Positions 7,501-15,199 of a stretch of 38,893 bases of DNA are shown in pieces. The position numbers and the translations under genes are program-made. Source of the stretch: an uncultured Fidelibacterota bacterium (GTDB lineage: Bacteria; Fidelibacterota; Marinisomatia; Marinisomatales; UBA1611); contig CALCSS010000131.1 in assembly GCA_937893835.1 (NCBI GenBank), forward strand, positions 1-38,893, written 5' to 3'. Positions within the stretch are counted from its first letter, which is position 1, and every line of letters begins with the position of its first letter. The notes under the pieces were generated by a model. The model made no database searches and was not told where the DNA came from. It saw only the letters and a list, made by a program, of their open reading frames with translations.

Positions 7501-10324
7501 CTGACAATTCACCGTCTGCAAGGTCCGCAAGATCATCATCCGCGGCCTGTTTGGCATCCAACTGCGTCTGGACAGAGGAGGTCACGCCATCCATGTATCC
7601 CAATTCCGTGAGCGTCACTGTGGACGTATCCACCTTACCGCTGGCATTGGATATCAATGCGCGAGATGCGGTCAGATCCTCACTGTCGATCGTTGAACCC
7701 GCTCCGGTCAATCCCGCTGGGTCACCCCAGTCTCCTGCACCGTCCCCGTCTGAGGTCCACACCTGACCATTCGTTCCTTCTGTCGTGATGGCGTATTGTA
7801 CCTTGCTCGCTGACAATTCACCGTCTGCAAGGTCCGCAAGGTCAGCGTCATAGGCCTGCACGTCCACACCGATCTCAAGACCAAGGTTGATACGAGCGGT
7901 GGCAATATCTGATGCTCCCGTACCACCATCTGCGACCGCAATGTCTGTTATATCTGTCACCGAGCCACCCGTGATCGCGACATTGTCTGCTGCCTGAGTG
8001 GCGATGGATCCAAGACCCAGAGAGGTTCGTGCATCGGCACCACTCTCAACGGTCCAATCAGTGCCATCAGAGACAATGATGTTCCCATCTGCATGGGCAA
8101 GACCTGCGATATCAGCCAGGTCTGAAGACTTGGCCTGTTTGCTATCCAATTGTACCTGTAGGTTCGAGGTCACACCCTCGACGTAGCCCAATTCTGTCGT
8201 TGTCACCTCTGAGACGGCTATCTTACCTTCCGTGTTCGAGATGACCGCTCTAGAGGAAATGAGGTTCTCGGTATCGATCGTGGTGGCACCACCTGTGATA
8301 CCTGCCACATCGCCCCAGTCTCCGGCTCCGTCTCCGTCTGAGGTCCATACCTGTCCATTTGTACCATCGGTCGTGATGAAATATTCTGCATGCTGTACCT
8401 TGCTGGCCGAGAGTTTTCCATCTGCGAGATCTGCAAGATCAGCGTCATAGGCCTGCACGTCCACACCGATCTCAAGACCAAGATTGCTCCTGGCTGAGGC
8501 GACGTCTGAAGCGCCTGTACCACCATCTGCGATCGCAATGTCTGTTATGTCTGTCACCGAGCCACCCGTGATCGCGACATTGTCTGCCGCCTGAGTGGCG
8601 ATGGATCCTAGTCCCAGAGAGGTCCGTGCATCGGCACCGCTCTCAACGGTCCAACTGGTGCCATCAGAGACAATGATATTTCCATCTCCATGGGCCAGAC
8701 TGGACAAGGTCACTGCATTGGAGTCCATCTTCGCATCCAACTGGGCCTGTACATCTGATGCCACATTCTCCAGGTATTGGACCTTGCTTGCTGTTAATGT
8801 ACCATCAGATAGATCCGTGAGATCAGCGTCATAGCCCTGAATGTCCACACCGATCTCAAGACCAAGATTTTGTCGGGCCGTGGTGATGTCAGAGGCGCCG
8901 GTACCACCATCTGCGATGAGGATGTCGATCACGCCAGTGACCCTTCCACCAGATATGTCCACATTCTCCGATGACTGGGTCGCTATTGACCCAAGTCCCA
9001 GTGACTCTCTGGCATCAGACTCTCCCTCTATGGTCCAGCTCGTGCCGTCAGATACTATGAAATGATCATGGTTTTGCTCCAGGCCCGCCAAGGTGGTCAG
9101 ACTGGCACTGAGATCCTGCTTTGCGTCAAGCTGATCTTGGATGCTTGATGTGACGCCATCAACGTAGTTCAATTCTGTTGAATCTGCGGTGACCCCTAGA
9201 TCCTCAAGGCTGTTGACCGGTCCGGCACCAATGGCATCGATCTGCGCCTGTACGTCGGAGGTCACATTCTCAAGGTATTCTACCTTCTCTACTGACAAGG
9301 ACCCATCTGCCAGGTCAACGAGATCCGCATCATGGGCCTGTACATCCACACCGATCTCAAGGCCAAGGTTTGACCTTGCCGTGCTATTGTCAGACGCACC
9401 GGTCCCACCATCTGCGATGGCCAGGTCCGTTATGTCAGTTATGGATCCCCCCGTGATGGAGACATCATCATAGTTTTGCTCTGCCAGCGTTCCCAGACTG
9501 TCCTTGTTCACAAAGTTCGCCAGGGTGTCACTCGACACGTAGGACCCTAGAGTATCCAGGCCCGCATACTGGCTCAGATCGGGGAGATTGGTCAGGTCGT
9601 TGTAGTCACTGGTCAGTGCCACGGCGGCAAGGTCTGAGGTCAGAGTATAAGAGGAGAGACTGTCAGACATGACATAATGACCCAGACTATCAGACATGAC
9701 ATAATGACCCAGAGTATCAGACTCTAGGATATTGGAGAGATCTGGAACACCTTCCAGGTCATCATAGCTCCCAGTGAATGCCACTGAGTCCAAGCTACCG
9801 GTCTGAGGATAATTAGAGAGCGTGTCCCTTGTCGCATATACGGACAGGTCAGGCCGATCATCCAGGTCCATATAGTTACCTGCCTGTGAGTATTTTGCCG
9901 TATCGGAGACCACAGAATAGAAGACAGATGTCATCTCCTGCCTAGGAGACAGCGTCGTCTCATCTATCGTGATCTCTAGATATGAATTGGCAGGCACGCC
10001 GCCGATGGGATTGACAACACCAAGAGTGGCGCTGATCACACCATCAGAGATGCCTATGCCCTGGGTCTCCTCCCAGAACGCTGTTCCACCGCTCAATTCC
10101 TTGAACAGTCTGAATGTGACCTGGTATGTACCGTCACTGACAGCCCTGCCATTTGCCTTTGTCAAAAGGCCCTGATAGGACAAACGCCGAGGGACCGCAT
10201 CTAGCATGGAATTTGTTCTAATTCCAGCGTCTATGACACTGCCCAATGAAGGTTCAGATTGATTGTTCTTCTGCGCAAGGGACAATGACCCCAGCAAAAC
10301 AGAGATGAGTATTAACTTTCTCAT
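4562..10324 (-). CDS. Giant repeat adhesin: phage-tail-fibre-like stalk with three YadA-head-like blocks
   Basis: A 1920-aa protein. The ATG at 10324 has AGGAG six bases upstream and is preferred over an in-frame TTG two codons earlier. The signal peptide is MRKLILISVLLGSLSLAQ. Residues about 40-130 match the N-terminal module 'RLSYQGLLT...DGTYQVTFRLF' that often precedes such repeats. A linker follows with SYDDL-type motifs and tandem SDSLGHYVM. Four IADGGTGASD...NLGLEIGVD units lie near residues 305, 470, 600 and 800, resembling phage tail-fibre stalks. Three blocks (about 1000-1190, 1280-1430, 1570-1770) hold short repeats of the type NTAVGxxAL, as in YadA-like trimeric adhesin heads; each block opens with (I/L)SDAL(V/I)EDxSMYVG and ends in 'VTLGNADVTAVYM'. 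The last 80 residues resemble tail-fibre C-termini. There is no sorting tail, beta-barrel anchor or S74 peptidase motif, so the export and anchoring route is unknown. It is probably trimeric. Confidence 0.85.
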   Translation of the reverse strand: MRKLILISVLLGSLSLAQKNNQSEPSLGSVIDAGIRTNSMLDAVPRRLSYQGLLTKANGRAVSDGTYQVTFRLFKELSGGTAFWEETQGIGISDGVISATLGVVNPIGGVPANSYLEITIDETTLSPRQEMTSVFYSVVSDTAKYSQAGNYMDLDDRPDLSVYATRDTLSNYPQTGSLDSVAFTGSYDDLEGVPDLSNILESDTLGHYVMSDSLGHYVMSDSLSSYTLTSDLAAVALTSDYNDLTNLPDLSQYAGLDTLGSYVSSDTLANFVNKDSLGTLAEQNYDDVSITGGSITDITDLAIADGGTGASDNSTARSNLGLEIGVDVQAHDADLVDLADGSLSVEKVEYLENVTSDVQAQIDAIGAGPVNSLEDLGVTADSTELNYVDGVTSSIQDQLDAKQDLSASLTTLAGLEQNHDHFIVSDGTSWTIEGESDARESLGLGSIATQSSENVDISGGRVTGVIDILIADGGTGASDITTARQNLGLEIGVDIQGYDADLTDLSDGTLTASKVQYLENVASDVQAQLDAKMDSNAVTLSSLAHGDGNIIVSDGTSWTVESGADARTSLGLGSIATQAADNVAITGGSVTDITDIAIADGGTGASDVASARSNLGLEIGVDVQAYDADLADLADGKLSASKVQHAEYFITTDGTNGQVWTSDGDGAGDWGDVAGITGGATTIDTENLISSRAVISNTEGKIAVSEVTTTELGYVEGVTSNLQVQLDSKQAKSSDLADIAGLAHADGNIIVSDGTDWTVESGADARTSLGLGSIATQAADNVAITGGSVTDITDIAVADGGTGASDIATARINLGLEIGVDVQAYDADLADLADGELSASKVQYAITTEGTNGQVWTSDGDGAGDWGDPAGLTGAGSTIDSEDLTASRALISNASGKVDTSTVTLTELGYMDGVTSSVQTQLDAKQAADDDLADLADGELSASKVENNEYFITSAGTSGQVWTSDGDGVGDWATNSAASNINGLSDALVEDTGSMYVGNDPSSTTDDANYNLAVGVTALDAITTGDKNTAVGYDVLSDNTTGEQNSALGFRALKSTTNGSYNTAVGFEALYINTNSGNSAFGWRSLRANTSGTYNTASGFQSLVVNTEGDNNTAMGYRSLYGNTTSDYNTAMGFESLHDANRTADQDGYNSALGYQAGNTGTNDITTGNKNTLLGASTAASDEAGTNQTIVGYGASGQADNSVTLGNADVTAVYMSQDKGATVYAAALGFGSTSMTLPTADGSSDQVLKTNGSGTLSWGSSATSINGLSDALVEDTGSMYVGNDPSSTTDAADYNVALGTTALSAVTTGDNNTAIGHNALTVNEGGNRNTAVGKNALKSNTSGITNVALGSSALERNTTANSNTAVGHASSYLLNSGQNNVSLGYESSKSATSANQNVIIGSGANPSADTGTSNQTVVGYGATGQANNSVTLGNADVTAVYMAQDIGATAYGATFKGSTSIQTPLIEYTDGDDALAIADGGALTTAGDLSVGGSNNELRFYEGSNYVGFEAPTLSADQVWVLPTADGSANQILKTDGSGALSWATASGVSAITDLSDALIEDNSMYVGQDPSSTTDEADYNLAVGATALDAITTGDNNVAVGYDALTANNTGQQNVAVGYNALATNNAGSYNTATGYKALEANTSSTFNTAMGFQSMLSTATGGSYNTSVGARSLETNTTGDDNTAVGVNSLFNNSTGNNNTAVGRNSLYNATGDGNVAAGYYAGDLITSGTNNTIIGNAADPSENSGTNQTVIGYGASGQANNSVVLGNADVTAVYMAQDKGATVYAAGISLANDETITNATDGTIVIDGKADFNDNAITGYGADLQSESGTTKTLAAADNGTIIVCSSSSAITITVPASLPSGFNCMIIQNGSGQISLSASSTTLNNRNGSKTAGQYAIMTLVHLGSDVFVVSGDTSS
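6468..7366 (-). repeat. Near-identical 47-bp segments at the start of two head blocks
   Basis: A 47-bp segment at 6468-6514 recurs exactly at 7320-7366, encoding the SSTTD/MYVGNDP-type opening of two YadA-like blocks (minus strand). Surrounding repeats in the same blocks have drifted at synonymous and non-synonymous positions. Exact identity here suggests recent duplication or gene conversion within the gene. Confidence 0.7.
7491..8704 (-). repeat. Internal 597-bp (199-codon) and 309-bp (103-codon) repeats in the adhesin stalk
   Basis: The segment from about 7738 to 8107 aligns with about 8335 to 8704 at a constant 597-bp offset, with long runs of identity (for example the stretches starting at 7940 and 8537). 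A shorter unit repeats at 309 bp: 41 identical bases at 7491-7531 and 7800-7840. Both offsets are multiples of three, so the array can expand or shrink in frame. Confidence 0.75.
9661..9720 (-). repeat. 27-bp tandem repeat encoding SDSLGHYVM
   Basis: Two adjacent near-identical 27-bp units encode SDTLGHYVM and SDSLGHYVM in the N-terminal linker of the giant adhesin. In-frame tandem copies of this kind can change in number by slippage. Confidence 0.75.
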
Positions 10325-10368
10325 GATCAACTCCTTTGGTGATCTAATAATATGAAAAAAACTTATGG
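10325..10368 (-). promoter_or_regulatory. Short leader with strong ribosome binding site for the giant adhesin
   Basis: The 44-bp gap after the NHL-protein stop contains AGGAG six bases before ATG on the minus strand and no terminator. The giant adhesin is therefore probably co-transcribed with the NHL-propeller gene. Confidence 0.55.
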
Positions 10369-12678
10369 TTAAAACGGGAAGTCAGGTGGAAGATCGATGG
10401 GCCCGCCATCGCTCAAGGCCGCGGAGATCCCCTGATTCAATAAAAGCAACAAGAGTCCAAGTAGCATGGGGTGGCTCTTTAGATACGCACCCATCCTACG
10501 ATTCCTATCAGATATCCTCTTGAATATAGACCTCTTCTCCTTCGGGATCAGACCCTCCAACGCAGACTCGACCGCGGTCTTGATGGGCTCCTCCAATCCG
10601 TAAATGCCTTCCTTTAGAATAATATAGTATGGGTAATGAACATAGTTGAACTGACTGCTGTTGGAGATGGTCCTATATTCTATACGCGTGAGTCTGTGGT
10701 CTAAGGTGTGGGTGGCATACAGCGTGGTCAGTCCATGGTTGTTCACCCTGAGCTGTTCCACGTCCATCACACGATTCTCATTATCGGTGATCGTATTGAT
10801 GATCCCATCGGTCGTCACGACCCGTATCGATCCAAAGGTATTGTCGGCGATATAAAGACGATTGAGATCGTCAAAGTCTATGCTCACAGGTGAGCCAAGA
10901 TATGACTCCAGTGCCATGACCCCATCCATCGCGGTAGCGAGGCTACTCTGAGTTCCCGCAACTGGGATCACTGATCCATCCATCGCAACCCTGAAGATCT
11001 GCCTCAAGGTCATGCTGCTCACGAATAATGAACCATCACTTGAGAGTGCAATGTCAGACGGATCCTCAATGGTGCCAGGGGCCAACATCACGGACCTATT
11101 TCCCTTGGGATCAAACTGATGAACAGAGCCATCACCCTCAAACAGAACGATGACATTCCCCTCAGGGTCTACCCTGATGCTCGTCGGTGCACTGGGCTCT
11201 TCATTCAAGAGCACACCGTGCTCATTCCGAGGTGTTGAATAGAGGGTGGTCGCCTTACCCTCGTATATTTTTTTGATCGAGTGATCGTCCTTGTCGGTCA
11301 CATACAGCTCCCCAAGGTAACCTGCGCAGACCCCAGACGGATAGGAGAGACCTTCCGGGCCCTGATCTTCTGAGATCGCGCTCTTCGGGTGCATCTCATG
11401 GCCCAGCCTGTTCACACTCTGTCTGTTGCCAGAGACGGCCACCATGGAGCCATCGGACTCAAATGCGATGGATGAAGGATAGCGCAGTGTGCTATCGGCA
11501 AAGGGGCTCAGTACGATCGTGTCTGCATCCCAAAAGCTCTCAGGCTCATTCTCATATATGTCACCCAATTTGAAATAGTGGAACTCGAGCTCAGAATAAT
11601 CATTTATGCCCCACGTCAAGATCTGGCCCGCGCGCTCTAGATAGGCATTCTCTGCCGCACAGTCATAGGATCGACAATTAAATTGGTAATACAAGGATGT
11701 GTCGATCACCTCGGTGTAGTAGAGGCTGTCAATGGAGGTGACCGTTTCATATCTCCTGTAGATGTAAGAGGTGTCTACGGTCTTTGTCGTATCATCCAAT
11801 TGACTCTCACTGAGGATCGTGTCGAGAGGTGCACTGGTAAAACTAGATCGATCCTCCCTTGAAGACAGTGTGTCATTGTAGACCAGAAGAACCGTATCTG
11901 GCTCGACCCTTATTCGTTCATATACCTTGTTTATCTCTATCTCAGAGGGGATCTTCCTACTGGGATCGAGGACATTCTCTGTGCCACGGGTTTTTAGAAA
12001 GTCATAGATGAAGGAATTGATTATGTCCACCTCCATCGGGTTGAGCCTGTGCTTGTTGAGGGCCTGAATGGTAAGATGACCAGCATTGATCACTGTCTCC
12101 GTCAGGGGCTGTCTATCTTCCACTACCTCTTCCAAGACCACAAAATTTGATTCATCATCTGAGAGTGGAATATCTGAGAATTCTTCGCTAGCGTCAGTAG
12201 AGATAGGGGCCTCTACCATGATGATCAGTGTGTCACTGTCACTGGATCCTGTATGATTCTGGACTCTTAGAATGACCCCGAATTGGGAACCACCCTCTGT
12301 ACTGGGAAGGTCCAGCTCAATATATTTGTTTCTGGTGATGATCTTCTTTATGCTTACGCGACCACTGGGGTCGAGTCCCTCTATCTCAGCCTCTGAATAG
12401 GGGATGATGTCGTCAAACTCTTCAAACCGATAATCATCCTGGAACAGGAGATTGGGCGCAAATGACCATTCATAGATCAGTGATCCATTGCTGGGTTGCG
12501 AACGCGACCCATCAAGGATGACCGTCGAAAGCGCTGGCCCTTTAATATCAGCACCTAGGTCACATACCACCTTACGCGATCGTAGGTTACTACCTGCCTC
12601 ATCATAGAGCAGTTCCTGCCCATTGATCATACTGGACAGAAAGAGCAATATAGAGATACTAGTGTATGTTCTTTTCAT
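10369..12678 (-). CDS. Secreted NHL beta-propeller protein with N-terminal PKD/Ig-like domain and C-terminal hydrophobic helix
   Basis: A 769-aa protein with signal peptide MKRTYTSISILLFLSSMINGQ. Residues about 30-155 look like a PKD/Ig-like fold ('STVILDGSRSQPSNGSLIYEW'-type motif). Residues about 160-380 are acidic and unassigned, with a Cys pair (CRSYDC). Residues about 390-660 contain repeated NHL blades: 'YPSSIAFESDGSMVAVSG', 'YPSGVCAGYLGELYVTDK', 'APTSIRVDPEGNVIVLF', 'DPSDIALSSDGSLFVSS' and 'SPVSIDFDDLNRLYIAD'. NHL propellers are binding scaffolds. The C-terminus is odd: a basic stretch, then a Leu-rich helix (HPMLLGLLLLLLNQGISAAL), then a short acidic/proline tail ending PDFPF. It could be a membrane anchor or an uncharacterised sorting signal, but it is neither a type IX tail nor a PEP-CTERM. 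The gene lies downstream of a terminator and upstream of the giant adhesin, so it probably begins the adhesin transcript. Confidence 0.8.
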   Translation of the reverse strand: MKRTYTSISILLFLSSMINGQELLYDEAGSNLRSRKVVCDLGADIKGPALSTVILDGSRSQPSNGSLIYEWSFAPNLLFQDDYRFEEFDDIIPYSEAEIEGLDPSGRVSIKKIITRNKYIELDLPSTEGGSQFGVILRVQNHTGSSDSDTLIIMVEAPISTDASEEFSDIPLSDDESNFVVLEEVVEDRQPLTETVINAGHLTIQALNKHRLNPMEVDIINSFIYDFLKTRGTENVLDPSRKIPSEIEINKVYERIRVEPDTVLLVYNDTLSSREDRSSFTSAPLDTILSESQLDDTTKTVDTSYIYRRYETVTSIDSLYYTEVIDTSLYYQFNCRSYDCAAENAYLERAGQILTWGINDYSELEFHYFKLGDIYENEPESFWDADTIVLSPFADSTLRYPSSIAFESDGSMVAVSGNRQSVNRLGHEMHPKSAISEDQGPEGLSYPSGVCAGYLGELYVTDKDDHSIKKIYEGKATTLYSTPRNEHGVLLNEEPSAPTSIRVDPEGNVIVLFEGDGSVHQFDPKGNRSVMLAPGTIEDPSDIALSSDGSLFVSSMTLRQIFRVAMDGSVIPVAGTQSSLATAMDGVMALESYLGSPVSIDFDDLNRLYIADNTFGSIRVVTTDGIINTITDNENRVMDVEQLRVNNHGLTTLYATHTLDHRLTRIEYRTISNSSQFNYVHYPYYIILKEGIYGLEEPIKTAVESALEGLIPKEKRSIFKRISDRNRRMGAYLKSHPMLLGLLLLLLNQGISAALSDGGPIDLPPDFPF

Positions 12679-12710
12679 TTTTCATCACCATATTAATTTT
12701 AAATTCCATT

Positions 12711-12740
12711 AAAAAAAAGATCCCAGAAAATCTGGGATCT
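12711..12740 (-). terminator. Rho-independent terminator ending the GldLM-like operon
   Basis: On the minus strand a perfect 10-bp stem (AGATCCCAGA / TCTGGGATCT) with a 3-nt loop is followed directly by eight T residues (12711-12718). It lies about 100 bp past the stop of the cadherin/barrel gene and 33 bp before the NHL-protein start, so it separates two transcription units. Confidence 0.92.
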
Positions 12741-12841
12741 ATTAAATATCTTTCAACCCATGAAACGGTCAGCATTTCAGTGAACCCAATTATTAATGAC
12801 AGAAATAAGGTATCCACAAAATACTTCTAAAAAGCTTTTCT
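12741..12841. other. Intergenic spacer after the operon
   Basis: About 100 bp between the stop of the cadherin/barrel gene and the terminator. It is AT-rich, and I see no ORF or RNA gene. The NHL-gene promoter must lie here or in the terminator flank, but no convincing -35/-10 pair could be chosen by eye. Confidence 0.4.
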
Positions 12842-15187
12842 CTAGAAATTTGCCCTGTAATTAAGACCAAACCAGAATTTTGAGTCCGGCATCCAGTTCC
12901 CCTTGAGATCACTATTCTTTGATAGGTTTGATAGGGACAGACCAATGTCATCGGTGATATTCAGATTTAATTTGGTGATCATGTTGAGTCCAGAGATGAA
13001 TTGCAGTGAGAGCTCATAGAACGGCACCTTTGATACCTGAATAAAGTCCATGAACGATAGCCTCTCAATGAACTTTGGTTTTTCACCGATCTTGCCTGTC
13101 ACATCAAATCGGATATAGAAGGAACTCAGTCTCGTGAATGAGTCTCCCTCACCGTTCAGATCCTCTTGACTCCATGACACGGTATCACCAGGAGTAAGAA
13201 CCTGGTTGTAGAAAGTCCTTTCGTAGAGCTCTTGGTTATTGTCTATGGCCACTTGCCTGGTATCCTTCAAACGGTGTGCGATCTTTAGATAGTGAAACCC
13301 GGGAGCTGCTGTTATCCGACCAACAGATGGAAGTTTAACTGGCACCTCAACCGTCGTTGCGGCGAGGGCATAGCTATCCAATATATTGATGTTCTCTGTC
13401 TCATCCTTGACCGTGTTCCAATAGGCGGTGTCCGTTGTCGACACATTGGAGATATCAGAGGGTGAAAACAGTTTATCTCCAGAGCTTGGAGGATAAAAGG
13501 TAAATCCTATCAGTCCATGGAGACTGGTCCGTGTCCCAAAGAGATTGTCAATGTTGCCCCTGGCATACAGACCCAGGTAGTCGGAGCTTGCCACGTCAAC
13601 ACCATCATAGTTTCCGCTTCCTAAATCAAATGCAACTGGAAGACGCACTCCAAACTCTGATCGCTGAGTTGCAATACCCAATTCACTCGACCCGGCCAAT
13701 AGACCAGGCAGACCTATCAATGAATTTCCCACCCGCATGTTTGCCGCATACTGGATGAGATTGGAACGAATTGAAAAAGAGAAGAGGGACGACATCTTGA
13801 AATTGTTTGCGTGCCAGACGGAGAATATCGATCCGTATCCAGCCATAAGCCTCTCGCTCTCGCTCTTGTGAAATACGGTCTCAGACTCACTGGTGAGGTA
13901 CTCGTCCTTTGCGATCAATACCTTTTGAATGTCTTGGCTAAAGACCCAGTCAACTTTCTCACGATCAATGATGGAAAAATCCAATCCATTCCCATACCAT
14001 ATCTCATGTATCTCATCTGAGTTGCCCTTTTCCTGTACAATGATGATCTGATCGGTGGGGGACATCTCACGTATTGAGGTATCCTCACCATCCTCTATGG
14101 CATCACCATCGCCTGCGTTGATGTATTTCAGTGCCATATAGTTTTGTATGGCATCTTCCATGATTATGTGGTAGGGTTGATGGTCAACCGCCCACGCTAC
14201 GTACTTTCTCTTGTCCAGCGCAATGACCTCTGTCTCTTCAGCGTCCTTCACTTTTACATTGACGCTCCCGGAGACATGTAGCTTGTCATCCTTGCTGTCA
14301 ATGGCCTTGTAGGATATCTGGTAGACATTGTCCTTGTTCCTGTCCACGGGACCTTCGTAGTCGGGATCTCTCAAAAATGCAAGGTCTCCCGCACGTGTGA
14401 TCTTGAAATGTTCTTTGTCATCGCTCTTCGTTAGTTTGAATTTCACACTGGACTGGTTCTCATCGGGATCCTCAACCTTCAGCCTCCCTACGATCTTTCC
14501 AAGATTCTCAGAGTGACTGAAACTGGTCTCCTTTGCACTGACCAACACGGGAGCCTCATTCTGATCTTTGACCGTGACAGTGACATTTTCCACGATCTTC
14601 TCATCGCCAGAGTCCGAGACCTGCACAGCGATCGTGAAGGATCTCTCCTCCTCAAAGTCAAAGGGACGCTTGGTCAGCAGATTAGATCCATCAAGGCTGA
14701 AATCATCTCTATTGTCCTTTGCGAGACCAAACTTGAACTTGTCATCCGGGTCGGGATCTTCGACCTTCAATCTTCCTATCACTGTTCCCGCAGCGGCATT
14801 CTCCTTTACCTGGCTTTCACTCAGGGAGAGACCGGTGGGAGCGTCATTGACGGGGTTGATGTTTACCCGTACCTGAGCGGTTCCGGTCTCGAGGCCGTTG
14901 TCGACCTTATAGTCAAACTTATCAACACCAGAGACATCTGGCTCCGGTGTGTATAGGATCTTCTCACCTTGAACCTGGACCTTGCCCTTCTCTGGCTCAG
15001 TAACGATCTCTATGGCGACATTGCTCTTATCCTTGAGATCATCATTCTTAAGGACATTGATCTTGACAGACCCGTCCTCCTGAACCTGAGCATTGTCAGC
15101 CTTTATCTTGAGGCCTGCCTGTGAAAAGGCCACGCTCAAAATGATCATGGATGAAAAAAGAACTTTTAATTTGGTTAATATGTTCAT
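12842..15187 (-). CDS. Cadherin-repeat protein with C-terminal outer-membrane beta-barrel-like region
   Basis: A 781-aa protein. The signal peptide is MNILTKLKVLFSSMIILSVAFSQ. Residues about 24-113 form a cadherin-like/VCBS Ig domain ('ILYTPEPDVSGVDKFDYKV'). Two cadherin domains follow (about 114-212 and 213-318), each with the LKVEDPD calcium motif, a DxNEAP-type linker and an 'E(N)xxxGxxxGRLKVED' opening. A linker with 'HEIWYGNGLDFSIID' leads to residues about 430-781, which show alternating aromatic/polar strands and end LNYRANF. That terminal aromatic residue suits an outer-membrane barrel. The first cadherin domain resembles the one in the lipoprotein three genes upstream. This is the last gene of the GldLM-like operon, 12 bp after the SHD1 protein, and a strong terminator follows. 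It probably displays calcium-stabilised adhesive domains at the outer membrane. The barrel call is inferred from pattern only. Confidence 0.8.
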   Translation of the reverse strand: MNILTKLKVLFSSMIILSVAFSQAGLKIKADNAQVQEDGSVKINVLKNDDLKDKSNVAIEIVTEPEKGKVQVQGEKILYTPEPDVSGVDKFDYKVDNGLETGTAQVRVNINPVNDAPTGLSLSESQVKENAAAGTVIGRLKVEDPDPDDKFKFGLAKDNRDDFSLDGSNLLTKRPFDFEEERSFTIAVQVSDSGDEKIVENVTVTVKDQNEAPVLVSAKETSFSHSENLGKIVGRLKVEDPDENQSSVKFKLTKSDDKEHFKITRAGDLAFLRDPDYEGPVDRNKDNVYQISYKAIDSKDDKLHVSGSVNVKVKDAEETEVIALDKRKYVAWAVDHQPYHIIMEDAIQNYMALKYINAGDGDAIEDGEDTSIREMSPTDQIIIVQEKGNSDEIHEIWYGNGLDFSIIDREKVDWVFSQDIQKVLIAKDEYLTSESETVFHKSESERLMAGYGSIFSVWHANNFKMSSLFSFSIRSNLIQYAANMRVGNSLIGLPGLLAGSSELGIATQRSEFGVRLPVAFDLGSGNYDGVDVASSDYLGLYARGNIDNLFGTRTSLHGLIGFTFYPPSSGDKLFSPSDISNVSTTDTAYWNTVKDETENINILDSYALAATTVEVPVKLPSVGRITAAPGFHYLKIAHRLKDTRQVAIDNNQELYERTFYNQVLTPGDTVSWSQEDLNGEGDSFTRLSSFYIRFDVTGKIGEKPKFIERLSFMDFIQVSKVPFYELSLQFISGLNMITKLNLNITDDIGLSLSNLSKNSDLKGNWMPDSKFWFGLNYRANF

Positions 15188-15199
15188 GATTGACCTGTT

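Noticed and set aside
6237..9473. Plus-strand frames of 60-140 codons opposite the giant adhesin
   Set aside because: They mirror the repetitive codons of the adhesin and show no independent start signals or families.
4562..10324. Possible prophage, because of tail-fibre-like repeats
   Set aside because: No capsid, terminase, baseplate, integrase or lysis gene is nearby, and the protein has a Sec signal peptide, which phage fibres lack.
4500..12790. Shared TTCACTGAAAT in the gaps at about 4502-4512 and 12775-12785
   Set aside because: Only 11 bases match and the flanks differ. It may be chance, and no other copies were noticed.
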